Of a stretch of DNA of 64,000 nt, positions 18,578 to 25,645 are shown in pieces. The DNA is from CAUZWH01 sp965224275 (GTDB lineage Bacteria; Pseudomonadota; Alphaproteobacteria; SHVV01), in the NCBI GenBank assembly GCA_965224275.1, contig CBDCYR010000013.1, positions 100,309 through 164,308 on the forward strand, written 5' to 3'. Within the stretch, counting starts at the first letter, position 1; each line of letters opens with the position of its first letter. The notes under the pieces were generated by a model. It did not search any database. It was given only the letters and a program-made list of their open reading frames with translations, and was not told the DNA's origin. A program made the position numbers and the translations under genes.

Positions 18578-19360
18578 ATGGAAGTCCGTCTAGCACACAT
18601 GAACTACGACGATGTGGCGGCTGCGATCGCCGCGGAGCGGCTCGTGATCGTGCCGACAGGGGCAACCGAATCACATGGACCACACATGCCGTGCGATACC
18701 GATACACATCAGGCCGAGTATATGTCGATCGAACTCGCGAAGCGGGTAGGTGGTGTCGTAGCGCCGGCCGTGCCCTATGCGATCTCCAAAACATTCGAGC
18801 ATTTTCCCGGAACCATCTCGCTGTCGATCCCGACCTATCAGCAGATGATCTACGAGATCGGCGCGGCCCTGATCAAACAAGGCTTCACGAACATTCTGTT
18901 GCTCAACGGCAATCGCCCCAACGGCACGTCGAACGATGCCGTCGCGCGCCGCTTGATCGACGATCTCGACGACCACGACATTACCGTCACTGCCGTAAGC
19001 TACTGGGAGCCGGGCGCAGCCGCGGTTCACGCGTTGCGCACCTCCGAAGTTGGCGGTATGGGCCACGGCGGAGAGTTCGAAACCTCCTTCCAACTCGCGA
19101 CCCGCCCCGATCTCGTGAAAATGGATCGGCTCGCGGGCGTCTATGCACCGTTGGTCGGCTGGGATCTGGTGGCGCCTGTCGAACCATCGCGAACCTATCG
19201 CAAGCGTCCGACGCCACAATCCAATCACGCGTCGATTTTTGGCGACCCCCATAAAGCGTCGGGGCAATCCGGCAAGGCGTTTATCGATGCCTCGGTGAAC
19301 GCTCTGGTAGAGATGATGGAGAACCTCCAGCCGTCGTATGAAGAACGGAAGGGGGATTGA
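18578..19360 (+). CDS. Creatininase-family amidohydrolase with altered metal motif
   Basis: 260 residues of the creatininase/arylmalonamidase-like family. The first metal motif ATESHGPHMPCDTD supplies E31, H33 and D42, and GHGGEFETS near residue 165 supplies the family's second conserved block. The usual NGHGGN motif, whose histidine is a metal ligand, reads NGNRPNG near residue 110, so one ligand position is asparagine. This may define a subfamily or reduced activity. It is divergent from coxG by 60 bases and followed by a BMP-type binding protein, suggesting a role in amide hydrolysis of an imported compound. Confidence 0.85.
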   Translation: MEVRLAHMNYDDVAAAIAAERLVIVPTGATESHGPHMPCDTDTHQAEYMSIELAKRVGGVVAPAVPYAISKTFEHFPGTISLSIPTYQQMIYEIGAALIKQGFTNILLLNGNRPNGTSNDAVARRLIDDLDDHDITVTAVSYWEPGAAAVHALRTSEVGGMGHGGEFETSFQLATRPDLVKMDRLAGVYAPLVGWDLVAPVEPSRTYRKRPTPQSNHASIFGDPHKASGQSGKAFIDASVNALVEMMENLQPSYEERKGD

Positions 19361-19501
19361 GTATGGCTGCGCAATCGTATCTAGGGCCGTGTCTAAACGT
19401 CGGCTCGCAGCCTTTGTGTTGCCTTCTTGGAGCCAAGCCGTGACGCGATGCGTCCGCTCCACGGAGGTGTTGTTCCTCAAGCAATCGGGAGGTTAGTACC
19501 T

Positions 19502-20590
19502 ATGACTATCAAGACTATTTGGTTATCACTGATGGCAGTCGCAGTTGCGGTGGCGTTCACCACATCGGCGCAAGCCCAGTTCATGCTCGAAGGTAAACCC
19601 AAGATCGCGATGGTCTACTTCGACGTTAAGAATGATGGCGGTTGGACCCAGGCGATCGACGAAGCGCGTCAGCGCCTCGAGGGCCAACTCAACATCAAAA
19701 TCCCGTTCACCGAAAAAGTTCCTGAAGTTGCGTCGCAGATTCGGCCAGCGGTGGAGCGCTACATTCAGCGCGGTTACAACATCATCATCGGCTCGGCGTT
19801 TGGCTACAGCGATACATTCAAGGATCTCGCCAAGGAGTATCCGAAAGTCGCGTTTCTAAACCCGGCTGGGACGACGAACGGGCCCAACCTGCAGTCGTAT
19901 TATGGCCGCACCTATGAGAGCCAACATCTCTGCGGCATGGTCGCGGGCGCGATGTCGAAAACGGGCAAACTCGGCTTTATTGCTGCGCACCCGATCGGTC
20001 TCGTGAACTGGACGGTCAACGCCTATCTCCTCGGTGCCCGGCGGATGAACCCCAACGCAACACTCAATGTTGTCTATACCGGCGCATGGCTGGATCCCGT
20101 CAAAGAGCGGGCTGCCGCGATCGCATTGATGGAGCAGGGTATCGACGCGATTGGTATCCATGTCGATACGCCGGCCGCGCTGGTTGCCGCGCAGGAGAAG
20201 GGTGCATTCGGAACCGGTCACCATCGCGACATGCGCGAATTTGCCGGCAAGGCGGTTGGCTGCTCGTCCGTATGGGTATGGGATAAATATCTGGAGCCGC
20301 TGCTTAAGAAAATCTCTTCAGGTGCGGAGTGGAAAACCCAGCCCTATGGAGAGTTCCTCGGCATCGTCCATGGCGGCACCGATATCGCTTGCTGTGGGCC
20401 GATGGTACCGGACGACGTCAAGAAGAAGGTGATAGCGCGCCGGCAAGAAATCCTCAATGGCGCGCATGTCTTTGAGGGCCCGATCTACGATCAGAGCGGC
20501 AAGGAAGTGATCGCGGCGGGCAAGACCCCGTCGGACGCCGACTTGTGGGGTATGGACTATCTGGTTAAGGGCGTCGTCGGCAAACTCTAA
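19502..20590 (+). CDS. BMP/PnrA-family periplasmic substrate-binding protein of an ABC transporter
   Basis: 362 residues. A signal peptide (MTIKTIWL…, cleavage after TSAQA, ~residue 25) precedes a BMP domain with KIAMVYFDVKNDGGWTQA, AKEYPKVAFLNPAG and FGTGHHRDM. The family binds nucleosides, purines or related ligands. The start at 19502 is preceded by GGGAGG; an earlier in-frame start at 19427 would spoil the signal peptide. It lacks adjacent ATPase and permease genes. The BMP-type ATPase and two permeases at 38392-41942 have no binding protein, so they are the obvious partners, now 18 kb away. A clear terminator follows. Confidence 0.9.
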   Translation: MTIKTIWLSLMAVAVAVAFTTSAQAQFMLEGKPKIAMVYFDVKNDGGWTQAIDEARQRLEGQLNIKIPFTEKVPEVASQIRPAVERYIQRGYNIIIGSAFGYSDTFKDLAKEYPKVAFLNPAGTTNGPNLQSYYGRTYESQHLCGMVAGAMSKTGKLGFIAAHPIGLVNWTVNAYLLGARRMNPNATLNVVYTGAWLDPVKERAAAIALMEQGIDAIGIHVDTPAALVAAQEKGAFGTGHHRDMREFAGKAVGCSSVWVWDKYLEPLLKKISSGAEWKTQPYGEFLGIVHGGTDIACCGPMVPDDVKKKVIARRQEILNGAHVFEGPIYDQSGKEVIAAGKTPSDADLWGMDYLVKGVVGKL

Positions 20591-20614
20591 GCATCCGAAG
20601 ACTCTGAAAATCGT

Positions 20615-20649
20615 ACCCGCCTCTCGCAAGAGGGGCGGGTATTTTCTTT
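20615..20649 (+). terminator. Intrinsic terminator of the BMP gene, with the T-tract hit by an IS
   Basis: ACCCGCCTCT pairs with AGAG(GG)GCGGGT around a CGCA loop, followed by ATTTTCTTT. The run TTTTCTTT (20642-20649) is the 8-bp target that is duplicated at 23482-23489 by the IS1595 element. Confidence 0.85.
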
Positions 20650-20672
20650 CGGAATGATAAGTTATGGGCTTG
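20650..20672 (+). repeat. Left terminal inverted repeat of the IS1595 element
   Basis: 23 bases that are the exact reverse complement of 23459-23481. Confidence 0.95.
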
Positions 20673-20680
20673 GGCGGTCA

Positions 20681-20833
20681 TCACCCAAACCAACGAATGA
20701 AGAAGAAGGCGGGCACCACGGCTAGTATCACAGGCACGGGGTTCCCTACTTCGAAAGCGCCCCAAATTCCGAGAGCAACGAAAGAGCCAGCGACGATCCA
20801 AGCCATGATTTGAGCCGAAGGTCCAGTGTTCAT
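20681..20833 (-). CDS. 50-residue hydrophobic peptide carried by the IS1595 element
   Basis: A short open frame begins at ATG 20833 and ends at TGA 20681, giving 50 residues with two hydrophobic stretches (AWIVAGSFVALGIWGAF and PVILAVVPAFFFIRW) broken by EVGNP, so it is probably a hairpin membrane peptide. An AGGAG site lies just before the ATG. The start is 14 bases after the methyltransferase stop on the same strand, so it is the third gene of the element's operon. It is entirely inside the inverted repeats. Function is unknown. Coding is supported by start, ribosome site and hydrophobic pattern, not by recognised homology. Confidence 0.6.
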   Translation of the reverse strand: MNTGPSAQIMAWIVAGSFVALGIWGAFEVGNPVPVILAVVPAFFFIRWFG

Positions 20834-20847
20834 TGCTCCTGCCCGCA

Positions 20848-22539
20848 TTAGATCAAGTTCGGTTGTGCGAGGCCGCGCCCGGCAACGCTGGGAGTATGAA
20901 ACTTCTTCCCGTCCAGGATTTCCTCAACGGTCAGCGCTTGCAGACGGGGATACTTGACACCCATCACATCCATATCGCCAGCATTAGCCATGAATCGGCG
21001 AATATTCCGTTCCTTGGTCTGTCCAAATGGATGCATCACTACCAGCCCGGCCATCTTGGCATCATCATTGTCGAGCACCCCGCGAAGTTCCCGAACATCT
21101 TTAATGCCGACGTTCCGACCGCCCTTCACCTCGATGGCCATGCTGGATAGATCGCGGTCGTTCGGCAGGCTGAAGTAGAGTCTCCCATCGATCCCGCCAT
21201 CAGCCGTTCGCTTGGTGGTTACGAAGCCGTCCACCTGCTCCACGGCCCATCGCTGGAAATGGTACTTGTCGCGGGTCCATAGATCGCGCGCGCCTTCGAT
21301 ATCCCTGGGCACACCATCAATTTCAAAGTCTACGCCCTCTTTCAACCCTAGTCTGTCTCGAAGGCGCACGCTGGCAACGCGCTTGATGGCATGAATTGCT
21401 ATGTCGATTCCAATCCATCGTCGATCTAGCTTGTGCGCCGCTTCCAAGGTCGTGGCACAACCGCAGAATGGGTCAAATACAACGTCCCCATCATTGGTGC
21501 TCTCTTTGATAATGCGCTCAAGCAGCGCGATTGGCTTCTGCGTCGCGTAGCCTAGCCGTTCCTTCCCAGCGGCTGGGTTGATATCAGTCCAGATGTCCTG
21601 GAGCAGTACACCTGCCATCTCGTCCAAGTATCGCTTGTAGTTCGGCATTCCTGTACTGGCATAGACAAGCCGACCTTGTGTCTCATATTCGCGCATGCCC
21701 TCTTTGGAGTATGCCCAATAGCGTCCCTTGTACGGCGGGATACCTTTGTACTCCCACCCTTTGACTGGTGTTCGCCACTCTTCTTCTAAGTCACCACACC
21801 ATCCGCAGGTTGCGGATCGCTTAATTCGCCATTGATAACTAGTGTCGCCTCCCGGCTTAGCAGCTGTGAGATCGCCGAATCGGTATCTTCTTTTGGTGCC
21901 ATCTTCGATGTGGCGGTAGGCATCATCTACATACCTAGGTTCATAGGAAAGGTACTGATGATTCCACGTCCAGTTGTCGCCTTTCGTGTAGAAAAGCAGA
22001 ACATCATGGATACTCCCGAGCCTCTTGCCCCCCTGCGCCGCATCACTGTGAGCAAAGGAGCGCTTCCACACGATTTCGTTTCTGAAATTCTCATGGCCAA
22101 AGATCGCGTCCATCATGATCTTGATGTAATGGCTCGCGGTGGGATCGCAGTGCAGGTAGATGCTCCCCGTGGGCTTCAGGATGCTACGCATCGGCAACAG
22201 ACGCTGTGTCATATAAGATAGATAGGCCAGCAAGTTAGGGTTGGTCCGGCGAAGCGCGTTCATCCACAGTCGCCAGAACTCGACAGAATCGTCTGGGATC
22301 CCAGCGTCGCGCATCAGGACAGGCATCGTCCTCAATTCGCGCTCTCTTTCTTCGTTCAGCGCCCACATGTCGCCAAACGCCTCGATTTGAGCGGGTAGCG
22401 GCCGCCCAGTTTCGTCCTTGTAGATTGCGTTGTAGTCGCGCTGAGAATTGAACGGCGGGTCCAGGTAGATCAGATCTACGCTTCCGAGCGGCATGTCTTC
22501 CATGACGGTGAGGCAGTCGCCGAAATAGAGCCGGTTCAT
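20848..22539 (-). CDS. DNA adenine/cytosine-N methyltransferase fused to an Mrr-like nuclease domain (IS passenger)
   Basis: 563 residues. The N-terminal ~390 residues form a site-specific DNA methyltransferase with catalytic motif DPPF (LIYLDPPFNS, residue ~27-36) ahead of the cofactor motif VFDPFCGCATT (~residue 355), the beta-class order. The C-terminal ~150 residues (FQRWAVEQVDGF, then ADGGIDGRLYF…MAIEVKGG) match a PD-(D/E)xK fold of the Mrr/restriction-endonuclease-like type, with D in GGIDG and ExK in EVKGG. So modification and a possible nuclease sit in one chain. The ATG overlaps the transposase stop (ATGA). It may protect the element or act as an addiction or defence unit. Specificity is unknown. 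Confidence 0.85.
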   Translation of the reverse strand: MNRLYFGDCLTVMEDMPLGSVDLIYLDPPFNSQRDYNAIYKDETGRPLPAQIEAFGDMWALNEERERELRTMPVLMRDAGIPDDSVEFWRLWMNALRRTNPNLLAYLSYMTQRLLPMRSILKPTGSIYLHCDPTASHYIKIMMDAIFGHENFRNEIVWKRSFAHSDAAQGGKRLGSIHDVLLFYTKGDNWTWNHQYLSYEPRYVDDAYRHIEDGTKRRYRFGDLTAAKPGGDTSYQWRIKRSATCGWCGDLEEEWRTPVKGWEYKGIPPYKGRYWAYSKEGMREYETQGRLVYASTGMPNYKRYLDEMAGVLLQDIWTDINPAAGKERLGYATQKPIALLERIIKESTNDGDVVFDPFCGCATTLEAAHKLDRRWIGIDIAIHAIKRVASVRLRDRLGLKEGVDFEIDGVPRDIEGARDLWTRDKYHFQRWAVEQVDGFVTTKRTADGGIDGRLYFSLPNDRDLSSMAIEVKGGRNVGIKDVRELRGVLDNDDAKMAGLVVMHPFGQTKERNIRRFMANAGDMDVMGVKYPRLQALTVEEILDGKKFHTPSVAGRGLAQPNLI

Positions 22540-23411
22540 GCCATCGCTCCCCGCAGGAACGAACCGAACCCGTCATTGTCTTTGCGATGGTTGTATTTCC
22601 AGGACGACTCGGCGATGAACAGTGGGGCCATCTTGCGGCTGTAGTGATGGTGTGAGCCGTACCAAGCCCGCTTGAGCAGAGCCCAGAATCCCTCGATTGT
22701 ATTGGTGTGCGTTTCGCCATCGGCGTATGAGACGCTATGGTTGATGACAGCGTGGGGCAGGTAGGATTTGACGCCATTGTAGCCCTTGTACTCATCGGTG
22801 ATGAGCAATGAGCCGTGAGGATCTATCGTGTCTTTGATGAAGCGCAGGATACCCTTACCGGTCAGGTCATTGGCGACACGGGCCGAGACTTTCCCGCCGC
22901 GCTCGACCGCGCCTATGACCGGCATTTTCTTCGTGCCACGTCCTCGCTTGTTGGGCTCGTCGTCGTCACGGCGGTTGCGCTTCCGGGGTTTTCCGCCAAC
23001 ATAGGTTTCGTCCATTTCTACGATCCCATGGAGAAGGGACGCTTGACCCGCGGCCATCGCGGCCCGGATGCGGTGCTGCATGTAGAGCGCGGTCGGTTGC
23101 GTCAGATCGGCATCCCGTGCGAGCTGGTAGCTGGACAGGCTCTTCTTGGCATTGACCATCAGCCCGATACCAAGGAACCATTTCTGCAAGGGGATGCGCG
23201 TCTTCTCGAAGATTGTGCCGGACAGGACATTATAGCTCGCATGGCAATCGTGGCAGTTCCACCGGCCCACGCGGTTGCCGTCGCACTTCCGAGCCACCCT
23301 GACGCTTCCGCACGTCGGACAATGCGGATCGTCGCCCCAGCGGACGGCTTCAAGATGCTCTATACAGGATTGCTGATCGGGGAAGCGGCGGAATATATTG
23401 ATCAGGTTCAT
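22536..23411 (-). CDS. IS1595-family transposase
   Basis: 291 residues. The N-terminal zinc ribbon (CPTCGS … CHDCHA, near residues 31-60) is followed by a DDE-type ISXO2/IS1595 catalytic core with EMDETYVGGKPRK, the LITDEYKGYN region and HTNTIEGFWALLKR. The start at 23411 was chosen for the GGGAG site 8 bases upstream; a GTG at 23447 would add 12 residues. Frame and motifs are intact, so the element may still be active. Confidence 0.95.
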   Translation of the reverse strand: MNLINIFRRFPDQQSCIEHLEAVRWGDDPHCPTCGSVRVARKCDGNRVGRWNCHDCHASYNVLSGTIFEKTRIPLQKWFLGIGLMVNAKKSLSSYQLARDADLTQPTALYMQHRIRAAMAAGQASLLHGIVEMDETYVGGKPRKRNRRDDDEPNKRGRGTKKMPVIGAVERGGKVSARVANDLTGKGILRFIKDTIDPHGSLLITDEYKGYNGVKSYLPHAVINHSVSYADGETHTNTIEGFWALLKRAWYGSHHHYSRKMAPLFIAESSWKYNHRKDNDGFGSFLRGAMA

Positions 23412-23458
23412 GGTGTGTCTCCCTATGAACCCAATGTAATAACTCACCTATTCAGAGT

Positions 23459-23481
23459 CAAGCCCATAACTTATCATTCCG
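23459..23481 (-). repeat. Right terminal inverted repeat of the IS1595 element
   Basis: Exact reverse complement of 20650-20672, followed directly by the target duplication TTTTCTTT at 23482-23489. Confidence 0.95.
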
Positions 23482-23519
23482 TTTTCTTTGCTAGAGCTCA
23501 CGACGCAGAGACGGGTCGG

Positions 23520-24398
23520 ATGATTCTGATTACCAGTGCCAACGGTAAGACCGGCATTGCCTTGATCGCGAAACTGCGGCAACGGAACGCGATCTTCCGC
23601 GCGATGACTGGCTCGGCCAGATCCGCGGCCGAACTCGAAAGCTACGGTGTCGACGACATCGCAATCGGCGATTTGCGGAATGCCGAGGATGTTCTGCGGG
23701 CATGCGCCGGCGTCAGCTCGGTCTATTACATCACGCCGAACTTCTCGCCCGACGAAGCGGTGATGACCGATAATCTTCTGGCGGCTTGCCGAACGATGGA
23801 GGATCCGCGGATTGTTCTGCATTCGGTAATCCATCCGCAGATCCAAGACCTCAGCCATCACTGGAATCGACTGTTCGTGGAGGAGAAGCTACTCAATGAT
23901 GGGATTTCCTGGGTAATACTGCAGCCGACGTCCTACATGCAAAACGTTATGCCGCAGTTCAGCACTATTCGTGAGACTCGTGTGCTGGCGGCGCCAATGC
24001 CTGTGGATCGCGCTCTCTCGCTGGTCGATCTCGACGACGTCGCGGAAATAGCCGCCAATGCGCTGGTCGATCGCAGCTTTGATTTTGGTATCTTCGAACT
24101 GTGCGGAGAGCCGATCACGCTCGCCGAGCAAGCGGAAATCATCGGCCGCTTGGCCGGCGTCTCGGTCGCGCCGCGCGAACTCGATCCTGAAAATCCTGGT
24201 GACGGTTTGGGGATTCCCTTCACCGGCGCCTATGGCCGCGACACCATGAAGCGGATGTATGACTACTACGCGACCCATGGCCTGCGGGGGAATTCGAAGG
24301 TGTTGGCGTTGCTGCTGGGGCGGCCGCCGACGACTTATGAGGCCTTCGCGAGGCGCGAGCTTGCACGCGTTGGAATATTGGGACCAACTTTCGTATGA
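23520..24398 (+). CDS. NmrA/YwnB-type NAD(P)-binding oxidoreductase-like protein
   Basis: 292 residues beginning MILITSANGKTGIALIAKL, the NmrA-type nucleotide-binding start (GxxGxxG variant). It continues with GVSSVYYITPNFSPDE, SWVILQPTSYMQN and DLDDVAEIAANAL, like NAD(P)H-quinone reductase/azoreductase-related NmrA proteins. The real start is ATG 23520. The frame is open for more than 230 codons upstream, but only because it crosses the IS1595 element antisense to its transposase. The IS inserted ~31 bases upstream of this ATG and probably replaced its leader and promoter. Confidence 0.85.
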   Translation: MILITSANGKTGIALIAKLRQRNAIFRAMTGSARSAAELESYGVDDIAIGDLRNAEDVLRACAGVSSVYYITPNFSPDEAVMTDNLLAACRTMEDPRIVLHSVIHPQIQDLSHHWNRLFVEEKLLNDGISWVILQPTSYMQNVMPQFSTIRETRVLAAPMPVDRALSLVDLDDVAEIAANALVDRSFDFGIFELCGEPITLAEQAEIIGRLAGVSVAPRELDPENPGDGLGIPFTGAYGRDTMKRMYDYYATHGLRGNSKVLALLLGRPPTTYEAFARRELARVGILGPTFV

Positions 24399-24461
24399 AG
24401 ATGGAGCCGTATCTGGCGTTCGCACCCGCACGGCCAATCGGTCATGGTGCCGGTTACAAGG

Positions 24462-24555
24462 CCCCCTCACCCCCGCCCTCTCCCCAACGGGCGAGGGTGT
24501 CTTTTGTGCGCACGGCAAAGCCCTCGCCCCTTGGGGAGAGGGTTGGGTGAGGGGG
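24462..24555. repeat. REP-like inverted repeat pair
   Basis: A C-rich ~36-base unit at 24462-24497 (CCCCCTCACCC…GGGCGAGGG) is repeated in inverse orientation at 24521-24555, differing at a few positions. Similar units lie at 54011-54044. Such sequences form long hairpins and are scattered intergenic repeats. Confidence 0.75.
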
Positions 24556-24579
24556 TGGGGTAGGAGACTCTAGCTTCTA

Positions 24580-25633
24580 GAGCATTTTCTGAGCTGACGG
24601 ATTCTTTTTGGGATTCCCATGGGATCGAATTTCTGATTCAAGATGTGGGCTGGTGGAGGAGGCCAGCCTGCATGACGAAACCTCTTTCCAATGATCTTCG
24701 AGAACGGCTTGTATCGGCGGTTGACAGCGGCCTGTCGCGGCGCTCGGCGGCGCGCCGCTTCGGGGTTGCGGCCTCGACGGCGATCAAATGGGTGAATCGG
24801 TGGCGGCGGACGGGCGATGTCGGGCCTAGGCCGCAAGGCGGTGACCACCGCTCGCACCGGATCGAGGCCCATGCCGAGGAAATCCTGGCGCTGGTTGACG
24901 AGACGCCGGACATCACCTTGGGCGAGATCGCGGCACACCTGGACGCGGGGCATGGCTTGACGGTGGCCCAAAGCACGGTCTGGCGGCTGCTCGACCGGCA
25001 CGGCATGACGTTCAAAAAAAACCGCGCACGCCTGCGAGCAACAGCGAGCTGACGTCCTGCGCCGCCGGCAGGCCTGGTTCGACGCCCAACCCGATCTGAA
25101 TCCCGAGCGGCTGGTGTTCATTGACGAGACCGGCGCTTCGACCAAGATGGCCCGGCGTTACGGCCGGGCGCCACGGGGCGAGCGTTGCCAAGCACCGGTG
25201 CCTCATGGACACTGGAAGACGACGACCTTCGTTGGCGCGCTCCGCCTTGAAGGCATGACCGCGCCCATGGTGCTCGACGGTGCCATGCATGGTGCCGCCT
25301 TCCTCGCTTATGTGGAGCAGGTCTTGGTCCCGACGCTCAAACCCGGCGATATCGTGGTGATGGATAACTTACCCGCCCACAAACCCATCGCCGTGCGCAC
25401 GGCCATCGAAGTCGCCGCGGCAGAGTTGCGCTTCCTGCCGCCCTACAGCCCTGACTTTAACCCCATTGAAATGGCCTTCTCCAAGCTCAAGGCTTTCCTC
25501 AAAAAGACCGCCGCCCGAACCGTCGATGACCTCTGGGACGCCATCGCCCAAGGCATCGACACCTTCACACCAACGGAATGCGAAAATTACTTCGCTGCTG
25601 CCGGCTATGACCGCAAATGATAGGAAAACGCTC
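24580..25633 (+). mobile_element. IS630-family element with TA target duplication
   Basis: A ~1054-bp element bounded by short inverted repeats GAGCRTTTTC (left 24580-24589, right 25624-25633) and flanked on each side by TA (24578-24579 and 25634-25635), the IS630 target. It contains a transposase in two frames. It lies between the NmrA-like gene and the 3' end of xdhB without interrupting either. Confidence 0.85.
24672..25620 (+). pseudogene. IS630-family transposase in two frames across an A8 run
   Basis: The first part (24672-25052) is an N-terminal helix-turn-helix region (RLVSAVDSGLSRRSAARRFG, then LTVAQSTVWRLLDRHGMTFKK). The second part, from before 25114 to 25620, carries the DDE core (VFIDETGASTK, VVMDNLPAHK and PYSPDFNPIEMAFSKLK). 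The frames meet at a run of eight A (25014-25021). Reading seven A gives an uninterrupted TFKK-TAHACEQQR junction. The run could be a slippage site used to make the full transposase, or an inactivating +1 insertion. Confidence 0.85.
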
Positions 25634-25645
25634 TAGGTTCAGACG

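Larger units (their letters stand above)
20650..23481 (-). mobile_element. Complete IS1595-family element with passenger genes
   Basis: The element is 2832 bp and bounded by perfect 23-bp inverted repeats (20650-20672 and 23459-23481; the outer end reads CGGAATGATAAG). It is flanked by an 8-bp direct duplication TTTTCTTT (20642-20649 and 23482-23489), the size expected for this family. It encodes a transposase, a DNA methyltransferase-nuclease fusion and a 50-residue membrane peptide, all on the minus strand in one coupled operon. The exact ends and duplication suggest a recent, intact insertion. It landed in the T-tract of the BMP-gene terminator and separates that gene from the NmrA-like gene. 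Confidence 0.95.

Noticed and set aside
22815..23519. A 235-codon N-terminal extension of the NmrA-like protein
   Set aside because: This stretch is antisense to the IS1595 transposase; the NmrA domain starts exactly at ATG 23520.
25014..25021. Calling the A8 run a proven programmed frameshift
   Set aside because: The required shift is +1, unlike the usual -1 of IS elements, and similar +1 shifts occur in host genes nearby; slippage remains possible only.
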